Below are positions 22,479-33,356 of a stretch of DNA of 64,000 bases, one piece after another (the first letter of the stretch is position 1; the number at the start of each line of letters is the position of its first letter). Both the position numbers and the translations under genes were made by a program. Below the pieces are notes generated by a model that was given only the letters and a program-made list of their open reading frames with translations, was not told the DNA's origin and searched no databases. The stretch lies in NCBI GenBank assembly GCA_025174535.1, contig JALBUN010000023.1, positions 62,001 through 126,000 of the forward strand, written 5' to 3'. This DNA comes from Cantharellus purpuraceus (lineage: Eukaryota > Basidiomycota > Agaricomycetes > Cantharellales > Hydnaceae).

Positions 22479-24875
22479 TTGGAGAATATCTATGCTGGTT
22501 CAACAGTTTCTCAACAGCTTGCACAGAAGGCTGCAGAATCTACTCCAGTCAAAACCTTTGAGGAGATTGTCCCAAAGGTGTACTGGGGATTTAAGGATGT
22601 TTTTGCAAAGGAGTCCTTTGACCAACTTCCACCTCAAAAACTGTGGGACCACGCTATTGAACTCACTCCAGGAGCACAACCCTTCAGCACAAAGGTCTAT
22701 CCAATGTCCCCAAATGAGCAGAAGGAGTTGGACACATTCCTTGAGGAGAACCTATGGAATCATCATATACATCCTTCCAAGTCACCCATGGCATCCCCTG
22801 TCTTTTTTGTGAAGAAGAAGGATAGTAATCTTCGTTTTGTGCAAGACTACCGCAAGCTGAATGATATCACGATCAAGAATGCCTACCCACTACCCCTGGT
22901 ACCAGACATCATGAATAAAATTGCCACAGCCAATGCCAAGTACTTTACCAAGCTTGTGTTACGCACTGGGTCTGATTGGGGGTCGGAGATTGGGTCGGAG
23001 GTTGGGTCAGAGTCGGAGTACATCGTGGGGGTCGGAACAGACTTGGCTTCAGCTTATGTGCTGCGCCCTCACTAATACCAGTGTCCGAGATTTCGGAGAC
23101 GGAGTACGACTTACAGAGTTAGGATCGGACTTAGGAGCTAGGCGTGATTCAATATTCAAACTGGGGAATGAAGTCCCCAGTCGGGCAACTTAAATACATA
23201 TTTTGAAATCTAATAATAATTACTCTGGTGATGGGTCTCCAAGGCCGACAGCCTTACATGAGTATGTCTGAGTCTGACGGGGACAGATGTCCAGGTTCCT
23301 ATGGTGATGCTGATGCATCAATCAGAACCAGAGATGGATGGGCAGAATCGGCAGTGACAATCGGACAGGAAAATGGAGATGTAGCGGTTTCCAAATGGAG
23401 TATAGATTTCATATGCGTGGGGATCTGAGGGGATCGGACAGAGATCTGGGTGTTAATGAATATAGTCATAACAGCTTGACATCCAATGGGGATATAACAA
23501 TGTGCGTATTAAAGAGGGCGATGAGTGGAAGGCAGCCTTTCGAACCAATCATGGTCTATTTGAACCCCTGGTCATGTTCTTTGGTCTCACAAACAGCCCA
23601 GCAACCTTTCAGATGATGATGAATGGCATTTTCAAGGAGCTCATTGATGATGGTACTATGGTAGTGTTCATGGACGACATCCTCATTTTCACTGAATCCC
23701 TAGAACAACACCACATGATCATGCAATCTGTCCTTGAAATTCTTTGGGCCAACCACCTGTACCTCAAACCAGAGAAATGCCTTTTCTCGCAACAGAAGGT
23801 AGATTATCTTGGATTGATTCTCTCACGGGGACAGGTAGCTATGGACCCAGTTAAGGTGGCTGGAGTCAGAGACTGGCCCACACCGTGCAATGTGACAGAA
23901 GTCAAATCCTTCCTGGGTTTCATCAATTTCTATTGTCGCTTCATTGGGGACTTCTCACATATCGCAAAGCCTCTGAATTGGTTAACAAAGGCAGATACAC
24001 AGTGGTCCTGGATACCCGATGGCCCAGAACAAGAAGCCTTTGATAAACTCAAGCAGCTTGTCACATCAACTCCAATCCTTGTCCTCCCAGATCAAACCAA
24101 GTGTTTTCAACTAGAGACAGATGCTTCAGCATATGCAACAGGTGCTGTTCTATCTCAACTCTGTGATGATGAGAAATGGAGGCTGGTAGGTTTTGTATCC
24201 AAGAGCCTTTCAGATGCAGAGTGCAACTATGCCATCCATGATAAGGAATTGCTCTCAGTCATCTGTGGGCTAGAAGAATGGCGCCACATCTTGGAAGGGA
24301 CCAAATACAAGATTGAAATCCTTAATGACCATCAAAACCTCACATATTTCCATACAGCTCAGAATCTCAATCATCGACAAGCTCGCTGGTCACTATACCT
24401 TTCTCGTTTTGACTTTGAACTGATCCACCATCCTGGACGACATTCAGCCAAACCTGATGCCCTCTCACGACGTGTAGATCATAAGCGGGGGGAGGAAGAT
24501 AACCAGAACCAGGTTCTTCTTGGCCCTGAGCTGTTCCACATCAATGTGACATCCACCTATCCAGGGCCAGAAGCTCAAATGATCACAGGAGAAGGAGACA
24601 TATTCCTGGAACATGTGTGGAACTGCACCAACAGAGATGAAAAGGTTGTAAAGGCTCTTAAGGAACTTGGTCCCTCTTGGAATTTACGAGGACAGGAATG
24701 GACCGAGGAGAATGGACTCGTCCTCTATTGTGGCAAGGTATATGTCCCTCTTGACCCAAAATTGCGCCATGACATTGTAAGGGCACACCACGATACTCAC
24801 ATTACAGGTCACCCTGGTCGCTGGAGAACAACAGAACTTGTATCCTGCAGCTACTGGTGGCCTGGATTTGGATGA
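22479..24875 (+). pseudogene. Gypsy-1 reverse transcriptase and RNase H, split by a solo LTR
   Basis: The reverse transcriptase begins with FVKKKDSNLRFVQDYRKLN and is broken inside FTKL by solo LTR copy B. It resumes at 23479 with the catalytic motif VVFMDDILIF near 23670, then VDYLGLILSRG and the thumb region. The RNase H domain (FQLETDASAYATGAVLSQL, IHDKELLSVICGLEEWRH) is open, followed by the integrase zinc finger region (HHDTHITGHPG). Removing the solo LTR and one target repeat rejoins the codons, so the reverse transcriptase was intact when copy B inserted. Confidence 0.9.
22967..23473 (+). mobile_element. solo LTR, family S, copy B
   Basis: The copy is 507 bp with termini TGTTACGCACTGGG and ATAGTCATAACA and the perfect 5-bp target duplication GCTTG (22962-22966 and 23474-23478). 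It lies in the Gypsy-1 reverse transcriptase and contains a short hairpin (ctgggga/tccccag) upstream of a ttaaatacat box. Confidence 0.92.
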
Positions 24876-25848
24876 TACATTGCTAAATACATCAAGGGAT
24901 GTGACCTCTGCAATCAGACAAAAACTTTCCCCACTCCTCCTATGGGTAAACTCCTGCCTAATCGTGTCCCAGATTGGAGGTGGCAAGTGATATCTGTTAA
25001 CCTTATTGTAGAGCTACTCATCAGCCATGGCTATGATGCACTCCTTGTCATTGTGGACTGTCTTTCCAAACAAGCACATGTTATCCCTACCACCTCTGAC
25101 ATCAACTCCATAGGAGTTGCATGACTTTTCTGAGACCATGTGTGGAAACACCATGGCCTTCCTGAGGAGATCATCAGTGACCGTGGCACCCAGTTTGTCT
25201 CTCAATTTATGCGCGAGCTCAATAAGCTTTTGGGGATCAAGGTTGCAGCATCCACAGCATATCATCCACAAACCGATGGTCAGACGGAAAGGGTCAATCA
25301 AGAAATTGAACAATACTTGAGGCTTTTTGTCAATCAGCGCCAAGATGACTGGATTGAGTGGGTTCCTCTTGCTGAATTCACATACAACAGCCGCATCCAC
25401 TCCTCCACGCAATCAACCCCCTTCATGCTTGATACAGGCCAACACCCAAGGCTTGGGCTAGAGCCAATCTGAGAGACACGACTTGAAGCACTGGAAGAAT
25501 TCACTGAGCATATGGAGATGGTCACCACTGAGGCTCGCTCTGCCCTGGAAAAGGCAGCAGATGATATGGCACGATTCTATGATGCCCATCGGCAGGCAGC
25601 CCCAGTATACAAGCTTGGTGACAAGGTCTGGCTCAATGCACAAAATATCACCACCACCTGTCCAACCAAGAAACTTGATCACAAATGGTTAGGACCATAT
25701 GTGATTAATAAGGTGGTCTTGCGAAATGCCTATGGCCTACAACTTCCCCCAATCTTTGGTCGCACTCATCCAGTGTTCTCTGTTGTCTTACTCCATCCTT
25801 ATGAAAAGGATCCCATCCCTGAACGCCAGTCATCTCCTCCACCACCTC
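24800..25848 (+). pseudogene. Gypsy-1 integrase (inactive)
   Basis: The zinc finger HH-CC continues as GCDLCNQTK after a TGA stop. The core shows ISVNLIVELL where the family has a catalytic Asp in this position (D to N), then the second Asp in IISDRGTQF and the Glu in TDGQTERVNQE. The C-terminal domain (YKLGDKVWLNAQNI, DHKWLGPYVI, HPVFSVVLLHPYE) follows. TGA stops occur after WWPGFG, after GVA and after LEPI. The loss of the first catalytic residue and the stops make the enzyme dead. Coding similarity to gypsy stops at 25848. Confidence 0.85.
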
Positions 25849-26240
25849 TCACCATTATCCTTGGATCCCTCCCAAAATCCTACTGCCCCCTCATAAATGC
25901 CATATCCATGTCTGCCAGGCATGCCAAGATCAAGCTTCAACCTGCCATCATAGTCAAATCACTGCTTGATGAATTCGATCGGTTGTCAATTGAGGAGCAA
26001 CAACTGAAGTCATCTGAGAATGCACTTGCCACAAAAGGAAAGGGATGTAGCCAGGGAAACAGCAACAACCAGGGTAGTGGCTCCAAGTCAGATTCCAAGA
26101 TGGATGTGGAATGCTGGAACTGTGGCAAGAAAGGACACATCAAATCTGAATGCAGATCCAAAAGAAAAAGGGCAAGTCTACAGATGGCAAGAAGAACAAG
26201 TCATCTAACACAGCTTGTTTTGGAACCCACAAAATTATGG
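25849..26240 (+). pseudogene. Copia-2-family gag fragment joined to Gypsy-1
   Basis: The frame of the Gypsy-1 integrase tail runs directly into gag codons (from PPPPL to TIILGSLPKSY), so the junction is in frame by chance. It includes the basic linker and the CCHC knuckle. The N-terminal half of gag and all of pol are missing. It ends where TGTTAGGGC begins at 26241. Confidence 0.85.
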
Positions 26241-26538
26241 TGTTAGGGCAAACTCTAAATCACCACAATTCTGTGAATGAACAGCTGAGAAGAATATCAA
26301 ACCCTGCTGCAGCACAACTCTAGAAACAATTTAATGTTTATACTTTGGTTACAATCCCTTGTATTGGTCAATGCAGACTATATGCAGAAAAGTAATACAT
26401 TTCTTAGCAGCAAGAAATGAATAAGACTTCCAGAGTCTAGAGTTCACGGACGCTTAGGGGTCCAGATATTCTGAAAAGAGAGGAATGCACTTAGAGGCTA
26501 AAGGAAGTAGGTGGATGAATCTAACCGTCCAACCAGTG
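25849..26538 (+). repeat. 690-bp inverted repeat, copy 1 (partner 33858-34547)
   Basis: As far as I can read, this segment is identical to the reverse complement of 33858-34547. It contains the 3' half of a Copia-2 gag (25849-26240; SYCPLINAISMSARHAK, CWNCGKKGHIKSEC zinc knuckle) and the first 298 bp of the element starting at 26241. Confidence 0.9.
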
Positions 26539-27787
26539 GCACTCTGAAGCGGGTAACAGCAATGTGCGAAGTAGTCTAGCAACTGCTTCACATGAGTTCA
26601 AGCTTCTAATGCTCTGCAAAGGCAGTACACAGTAGTTACCTAAACAAGAGCATGGCAGGACTATCAACAGACAATCTCACCCTGTAGATTTGTAGTCATG
26701 TGAGGCAGATACTATACTCACGCCCAAAGCAGGAATATCACTACTTCAAGTGCAATCAAGTACAGTTACACAACTGTAAAAGATCCTTGAACTGGTAATC
26801 AACAGTTACTGAGATAGAGGATGACACTGTATGTCACTCTAGTCACACTGGTGTGCAGAAGATGGGTAGAATAGGTTGAATATATTACTATTTCAGAGGC
26901 AGAATGACCTCCTTATATATTGTATTTACAGGAGCTGACTAATGCTTCTGGAATATTCTACCTATTAATAGATGGAAACTACTGGAAGGTTGTGGAAGGT
27001 GGAAGAAAGGAGTAGAATATTCCAAGCCAATCACAGGTTCTGATCACAGGACTAACACTGATTGGGAGCTGAATAATAGTTCTGGAAAGTTCTATCTAAT
27101 AATAGAAGGAAACAGCTAATATTCCAAGGCAATCACCTGATCTGATCTCTGAACTAGGCACTGATCAGGCAAAAAAAAAGGGTATCCACTCTGTTTTCTG
27201 CACTGGTTTGGACAGCCATGGATAGCCACATCTCAGGTGATGATCTTTATGGAAAATAGTGCCCTGAGAGGCTGTGGTTGTAAAGTTACAGAATATTTAT
27301 TGATCAGAGACATCTGAGCTTGAATTCAGGCCAAATGCCTGGTCCAAAGGGGGAGAGCCAACTGTGTGAAGGTTTGTGGGCACCTATGGGTCCACAACTG
27401 TAGCACAGCAGAAATAAATCATTCTGGGCCAAGTTCTGCATGGAATATTCCTGAAAAAATATGGAAAAATAGAGAATATTTGAATAAGTCCATTTCAGGT
27501 ACAAGCACCAAATATATGCTGATATTTAGGAATGGAAAAGCAAAGTATAGCACATTGGTGCTGCATAAATAGGATTTGATAGGGAAAAGGTGGTTCTCAT
27601 ACAGGGATACTCCCCATCACAGGGAGCAATCCACACCATTGACCCTAGAAGGTCAAGGCATCCCAGATCAACTAGATACAATTGATCTGACTGATGGCAT
27701 CACTTGTATGGTACAAGTAGCCCAGATACAGACCCAGAGAAGTCTATACTTGCCAAAGACTGGGCATTAATAAATATAACCATAACA
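26241..27787 (+). mobile_element. long terminal-repeat-like element (TGTTAGGG...CATAACA), no ORF
   Basis: This 1547-bp segment is without coding capacity and has termini like those of solo-LTR family S (TGTTA at the left, AATATAACCATAACA at the right). It contains several poly-A and gaatatt motifs and internal repeats of ctggaa(t/a)gttct. No matching target duplication is visible (tatgg versus gtgca). Its first 298 bp occur again at 33858-34155 (reverse) next to the mitochondrial insertion. It may be a long solo LTR or a non-autonomous element. Confidence 0.45.
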
Positions 27788-27926
27788 GTGCAAGTTGTGC
27801 CAGTAACCTGGCATAATGGCCTTTTGGTCTAGTTGAAAACAGCTTGTTATCACAGGAACTTGCTGGCTTTCACAGGTGGACATGGAGTCTGGAGATCAGA
27901 CTTGATGTTACAGGATGTAACAACAA

Positions 27927-28045
27927 TGTACAGTCTCAAATCAGTGTGGGGAGAGGATGCAGATCAGTGGAGAGCTGAAAGGTTTCTTGAAGGGGTTGAG
28001 AATGTTCAGAAGACTAACTTAGGGGTCATTGCAAATTTCTATGAG
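27927..28045 (+). pseudogene. displaced P450 exon fragment
   Basis: The 119 bp match 49500-49615 of the intact P450, encoding LKSVWGEDADQW, ERFLEGVENVQKTNLGVIAN. The right edge ends in ATGAG immediately before solo LTR copy C. The left edge (27788-27926) is sequence I cannot assign. In orientation and sequence this is the continuation of the P450 copy whose other part ends at 15886. Confidence 0.85.
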
Positions 28046-28573
28046 TGTTATGACTATATTCATTAACGACCAGATCCCCATCCAATCCACCCAGATCCCC
28101 ATGCATATGAAATCTATACTCCATTTGGAAACCATCACGTCTCCATTTACCTGTCCAATTGTCACCGCTGATTCTGCCCATCCATCTCCGGTTCTGATTG
28201 ATGCATCAGCATCACCATAGGAACCCAGACATCCATCCCTGTTGGACTCGGACATACTCATGTAAGGCCGTCGGCCTTGGAGACCCATCACCGGAGTAAT
28301 TATTATTAGATTTCAAATATGTATTTAAGCTGTCCGACTGGGGACTTCATTCCCCAGTTTGAATATTGAATCACACCTAGTTCCTAAGTCCGATCCTAAC
28401 CCTCTAAGTCATACTCCGTCTCCAAAATCTTGGACACTGGTATTAGTGAGGGCGCAGCACATAAGCTGAAGCCAAGTCCGTTCCAACCCCCACGACGTAC
28501 CCCGACTCCCTCTCCAACTCTGACCCAACCTCCAACCCAATCTCTGACCCCCAATTGGACCTAGTGCATAACA
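28046..28573 (-). mobile_element. solo LTR, family S, copy C
   Basis: The copy is 528 bp, complete from TGTTATGCACTAGG (at 28573, reverse) to ATAGTCATAACA (at 28046). Its flanks do not match each other: ATGAG on the left and GTATA on the right. The left flank is the reverse complement of the CTCAT that precedes the truncated copy at 15887. Confidence 0.9.
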
Positions 28574-28828
28574 GTATATTTGAACTACCATACTCACTCC
28601 TACCAATGCCACGATCCACCGCCAATTCTGAATGCACACGAACCATTGAGGTGCCCGCTCCCACCATCGACACCATCCCTGAGGTCGTCGAAGGACCGAC
28701 GGACCACATAGAGAAGAAGACGACACTCTGCCCTCTCCAAATCTGGCACAAGCCATCTCCCTGCTCACCAGCAGCATCTGTACCCCACAAGCCTCTAAGT
28801 CCCAGACCAAGGTCCGAGAACCCACATC

Positions 28829-30551
28829 ATAATGGACCACAAGAACTTGGAATACTTCTCCACAACAAAACTACTCACCCGGAGACTGGTCTGATGGTCT
28901 AAATACCTGTCTCAGTTCAATCTTGTTATCTGTTTCCATCCTGGTTGACTCGGAGCAAAGCTGGATGCATTAACTAGATGCTGGGACATCTACCCTAAAG
29001 AGGGGAGTAGCGACTATGCCACTGTAAACCCACACAACTTTCATCCTGTGTTCACTAATGAGCAGCTGGCATCGTCCCTATGAGCATCCACCCTCATGAC
29101 TCCCACCCTCCGAGCTGTTACCATTATGGACATCAAGCAACTCCGCTCCGACATCCACTCATCACTCTGATCTGATCCTGTTGCAGTTAAACACTTGGAC
29201 AACCCTTCTGATCCAAAATGGTCACTTGACCCTGAAGGATACCTCCAACACAATGACTGGATATACGTCCCTGACGCTAACGGTCTCCAACTCCGAGTTT
29301 TACAGTATTATCATGATCATCCAATCTCTGGCCATTTTGGGCAAAATCACACACAAGGGTTAATCTGATGAGACTACATATAGCCAAAAATGTGAGAATA
29401 CATTCAACACTACTGTAACTCCTGTACCACATGTATGCACTCAAAATTGCAAAGGCACAAACCCTACAGAATGCTTAAGCAACTTCCGGTCCCAGAGCAA
29501 CCTGGAACTCCATCTCCATGGATTTCATAGAGAAGCTCCCCCCATCGCTCAGATATGACACCATACTTGTGATTGTCGACAAGTTCACTAAACAGTCACT
29601 ATTCATCCCGATGCATGACACCACCTCCACCTCACTAGCTAAGTTGTTCATTCTCCACGTATTCTCTAAACACAGAGTCCCATCACATGTCACATCTGAT
29701 CAGGGCTCGGAGTTTGTCTCCTCCTTCTTCTGCACATTAGGAAAGGCTCTCGACATGAAGCTTCATTTCACCTCTGGATACCATCCTGAAGGAGACAGAC
29801 AAACGGAACGAATGAATCAGTCCCTGGAACAATATCTCCAAGTCTATTGTAACTATCAACAAGACAACTGGGCTGATCTACTTCCAAGTTTGCCTACAAC
29901 AACACTCCGAATGTGACTACCAGCATCTCTCCGTTCTTTGCTAATAAAGGCTACCATTGGTTATGAATTGGCAGGCTTTGGTGGAGGTGAGTTCCTTCTT
30001 GGGGTGGACGGAGATGTTCTCTGTGAGAAACCATCTCCAATGCCCAGAAACAATACCAAGTCTCCACAGACTGATGCTGCATTCCAGCTCCAGACCTGCA
30101 ACTTGGAGACAAAGTATTCATTAAGGCCAAACATTTCCGGACCACCCATCCATCAAAGAAACTCTCTGAGAAATACTTAGGTCCTTATGAGGTCATTGCT
30201 CGCGCAGGCAGCAGGTCCTTCACCCTCTGCCTCCCTGACCACTTCTGAGCAGTTCATCCAGTCTTCCATATATCAATGCTTGAACCTGCTACTACAAACG
30301 AGATCTCCGGTCGCATGCAGCCTCCACCTCCTCTGATCATCATTGAAGGAGAAAATGAATATGAGATATCTGAGATCCTGGACTCAAAGATCATCAATAC
30401 AAGTGCAAGCTCCAGTACCTAGTCAAATGAACTGGATATGAAGGCACCAATGAAGAGTCCTCATGGATCTCCACATCCGAACTTGATCATGCATCCGAAT
30501 CCATCTCCAACTTTCACTCTGCTTATCCAGACAAACCTGGCCCTCTTATGA
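28829..30551 (+). pseudogene. Gypsy-2 pol: RNase H end, integrase and chromodomain
   Basis: The region starts in the RNase H C-terminus (LEYFSTTKLL-like, then a SQFNL...LGAKLDALTR block near 28920-28970). The integrase zinc-binding HH-CC region (29300-29440) is damaged. The integrase core at 29518-29916 is open and has all three acidic residues: MDFIEKL, TSDQGSEFVSSFF and DRQTERMNQ. The C-terminal GPY-like and chromodomain region (30120-30551) ends ESSWISTSELDHASESI before a stop. The chromodomain marks the element as a chromovirus, a group whose integrase often targets heterochromatin. Confidence 0.85.
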
Positions 30552-30737
30552 ATCTTTAAGTTCCATTACTAATGCTAATTCTATTATTTTGCATCATCAA
30601 TTTATTACAAGTCACAAAGAAAATTACAAGTCTACCCCAAACTCCAAAGGAATCTCACTCCACCCCATTTCTCCATTCTGAAATATTAAAATCAAAATCA
30701 AAATCATTTTGTTATGTTATACATTCCTTCCCCTTGT

Positions 30738-31322
30738 CTACCTCAGGCTCCGTCTCCAACTCATCATCACTCTACATCCGACACCCAAATCTTTTTCATC
30801 CCCCATATCTGAATCCTTGTCCAAAGGGGCCATGAACTTCCACAGCCAACGCAACTCAGCAGTCCACCGACCCTCCAGAACCTCCTTCCGTTTCATCATC
30901 TTCACCAAGTCCACTAACAACCCCTCCATCTGCCGGAGGTGCTCCAACTGCAGGTTAACCAGCCAGATAAGCTGGCCCACAGTACTGTTGGGCACAGAGA
31001 CACACCCCATACCTGCACCAGTCATTGCCCCTTCCAATCCAACACCACTACCTCCAGCTGCCACAGTGCCCATCTCTGTCTGCCACTTTTTGGTTGGATG
31101 ACCTTCTGATTCTTTCTCTGCCGCTCCTTGTACCACTAGTCGGGGCTTGATGCTCTGACTTTGGGGATTGAACTTGCCATCAATCCTACACCCTCCTTTC
31201 TGGCCCTGACAGTGATCGCAGGACCAAAGGTGGTGAGTTGGGCTGGTAGGCCACACACACTCCATGCCCATATCACAACACAAGTCACAAATTACACCGG
31301 TGATGAGCTAGGACGCATCAAG
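30738..31322 (-). CDS. antisense accessory ORF with Zn2Cys6-like zinc cluster
   Basis: The frame is open on the strand opposite to pol. The first codons give C-x2-C-x6-C-x12-C-x2-C-x6-C (CDLCCDMGMEC and CDHCQGQKGGC), which fits the spacing of fungal binuclear zinc clusters. A basic stretch, a Gly-rich linker and a helical region with Leu repeats (LQLEHLRQMEGLLVDLVKM) follow. An ATG lies inside the first cluster, so the true start is either lost (a TAG lies upstream) or in an exon upstream. It sits between the chromodomain and the LTR. I infer a DNA-binding accessory protein. Host origin, or a non-coding status, cannot be excluded. Confidence 0.5.
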
Positions 31323-31506
31323 GACATATATCGAACCACTCTGACAGTCCAACTCTGCCAGCATCTTTTCGTATCAACTTTTAAATAGTGCCGCAACTCC
31401 CTCTCCACCTCAGTCTCTAATTCTAGCCATCAATCGTCACTTGTGTTTCATCGCCATCAATCATTATCAGCCTTCTATTCACACCGATCCTTTCATCATC
31501 ATTCAC

Positions 31507-32014
31507 ATGGCTTCCCATTCTATTCCCCTCTCTAACATCGCTTCTAATAATACATCACACTGGTCTCTGGACACAGAGGACTATCAAAAATACGCCAAGC
31601 TCCATGGGCATGTTAAGCCACCTCCATGTGTCAAAATACTTCCAAAACTCTTTCAACGTCCAAGATCCCCACCATGTCTCTCCTATGCCATTGGCGATCC
31701 TATATTCTTTCACAATTCCATTGAACCATATACATTCCTTGGGATTTCGCCTCTATATTGTAACATGGATAGAAGAGTCAAATGTGAGGTAGAATTTCAG
31801 TCGCCATTGCTGACCTATCCTCTCACTTCAATCTGACTCAGGTTACATCGTGTCAGGCAAAGGGACCAAATACCCTTGGAACGGGATACCATATGGAGAC
31901 GTATCACTAAGACAATAAGGAGTATTTGTTGTGGATGTTGACTGAAGTCCTCATGTGACTCAGGGTCAATTTACCTTTGGAGCCGTAGGGAAGATGGTAT
32001 TGGTGGACATTTCT
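31507..32014 (+). pseudogene. accessory ORF of unknown function in Gypsy-2
   Basis: The ORF starts MASHSIPLSNIASNNTSHW and runs open to 31836. After a one-step frame change the coding sense continues (SDSGYIVSGKGTKYPWNG, then FTFGAVGKMVLVDIS) with two stops. The composition and the continuation across the frameshift suggest a formerly coding gene of about 170 residues. I do not recognise the family. Confidence 0.4.
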
Positions 32015-32603
32015 ATTGTTCTTTTATATGACTCACCCCTGTTTCATCTTTTAATTCATTCATACATGACTTACTCATCCTTGTTCTATTTTTGGTTCTT
32101 TTTTTACTCATCACCCCCTATTCTTACAAAGATTACCCCTATCTGTTGCTTCATTTCTCCATGATTTCCCCATTAGTAGTTCAACTTCACATGCTTTGTC
32201 AGCAGGCTTGATCAGCATTTCTTGCATCATATCGCATCATTTGCTCCTCATATTGTGTTGTTGTGCCCTGGGGATTTGTATATAAAAGGGCGCTAGTTTT
32301 TGCCTTTGGAATAAATCAACAAGTTTTCAGCCAACGCTCTAAAGTCAAAGTCCACGCTCTAAGTCTATGCTCTACACTCTACATCACAATCCATCATCTC
32401 TACACTGAGGTAAAACACCTTGGTTCAATGATCAGATTTCCCTCCACCACCAAGAGGTTGCTTCTCCTGAAACCAGCTTTCATGTACCTCCCAACTGGGC
32501 TCCGCATTGTCATCCAGTCACAGAGCACAATCAGCCATCAGGACTGACCTTTTGCTCCCATCCCCATCCAACCACAGAGCACTATTCCACTTCCCTGTTA
32601 CTA
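32015..32603 (+). repeat. LTR-like region of Gypsy-2
   Basis: The region carries a C/T-rich left part, a TATA box (tatataaaaggg near 32279), an aataaa signal at about 32309 and repeats of cacgctctaa-type words, the usual contents of an LTR. Its exact ends are not resolved, and no second copy is in the window. It ends at the junction to mitochondrial DNA. Confidence 0.5.
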
Positions 32604-33356
32604 ATAGGCAGCATGTGACCCTTCTTGTTGGAAACAAATGCGAGTGCCTTCTCCATGTTTTTCAGCAAAACCATCACCTAAAAGAGAACCAAAAATTATA
32701 GAAAAAATTTCATAATTATGAGGACCGATTCTTTTTAAGGCTCTTACTTTAGGAGTATTAAAGGGCAAAATTAGATCGTCAATCGCTTTCGGATTTAAGT
32801 TTACAGAAGGTTCGATGTTTTTAATTTCAAATAAAGAAGGTACACAAACAAAAAAAGTAGGTGAAAAAGCATTAAATATTAAATCGGTTAGCCATAATTT
32901 ATTGTAACATGTGGGGCAACAAATCTCACCCCATAAACTCATTTGACCATACGGTAAAACATAACCCAAGAATGCTGTAGCCATCATAAGTATTAAAATA
33001 ATTACTCCTATAGACCATACCAGTCCTCTCGGTTCTCGATAAGAGCTATAATATAATCCTCTAGCTATGTGAACGTAAACAAATATGAAAAAAAAGGAAG
33101 CAATATTAGCATGTGCGTATCTTAACGCCCAGCCGGCATTAACATCTCTCATTATATGTTCTACAGAGCTAAAAGCAAAATCAACATGAGGTTGATAGTG
33201 CATTGCTAAAAATACCCCTGTTAAAATTTGTAAGATTAAACAAGTCCCTAATAAAGAACCAAAATTCCATAAATAAGAAATATTAGCTGGTTGAGGAGAA
33301 TCTACTAAGTAAGAATTTAATAATCTTAAAATTACATGACCTTTTAATAATCGCAT
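32604..33356 (-). pseudogene. cob: mitochondrial cytochrome b exon 1 fused to LAGLIDADG intron ORF (partial)
   Basis: Residues 1-142 or so are the N-terminal half of cytochrome b: [60 protein letters not shown] and [10 protein letters not shown], with the heme-ligand His residues in place. At the point where the exon would end after SLWG, a known group I intron site, the frame runs into intron codons. After about 60 linker residues these show the LAGLIDADG homing endonuclease start ([23 protein letters not shown]). The reading stops at the junction with nuclear sequence. The presence of the intron means that DNA, not spliced RNA, was transferred. The frame is undamaged, suggesting a recent event or a chimeric assembly. 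Confidence 0.9.

Larger units (their letters stand above)
19636..25848 (+). mobile_element. Gypsy-1, Ty3/gypsy retrotransposon nested in Copia-1
   Basis: The element begins with an LTR (TGTCAGGGTTC) at 19636 directly after Copia-1 codons. It runs through gag, protease, reverse transcriptase, RNase H and integrase in canonical Ty3 order. It is interrupted by an AT-rich insertion (20987-21528) and by solo LTR copy B (22967-23473). It ends abruptly at 25848, where a Copia gag fragment begins. No 3' LTR is present. Confidence 0.9.
28574..32603 (+). mobile_element. Gypsy-2 chromovirus, truncated and decayed
   Basis: The element begins inside internal sequence after solo LTR copy C. Pol remains as an RNase H tail, integrase and chromodomain, followed by two accessory ORFs and an LTR-like region. 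Numerous stops and frame changes are present. The 5' LTR, most of gag, the protease and the reverse transcriptase are absent. Its right end meets mitochondrial DNA at about 32604. Confidence 0.8.

Noticed and set aside
22955..23480. Solo LTR copy B as an intron of the reverse transcriptase.
   Set aside because: A perfect 5-bp target duplication and copies in other contexts show it is an insertion.
28409..28840. ORFs over solo LTR copy C and its flank.
   Set aside because: They are read through LTR and gag remnants in both directions, and are not conserved among copies A, B and C.
31950..32600. 3' LTR of Gypsy-1.
   Set aside because: It shares only C/T-rich composition with the Gypsy-1 5' LTR; termini and word order differ.
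32604..33356. A nuclear functional cytochrome b gene.
   Set aside because: It lacks the C-terminal half, contains group I intron sequence in frame, and is A/T-rich mitochondrial DNA.
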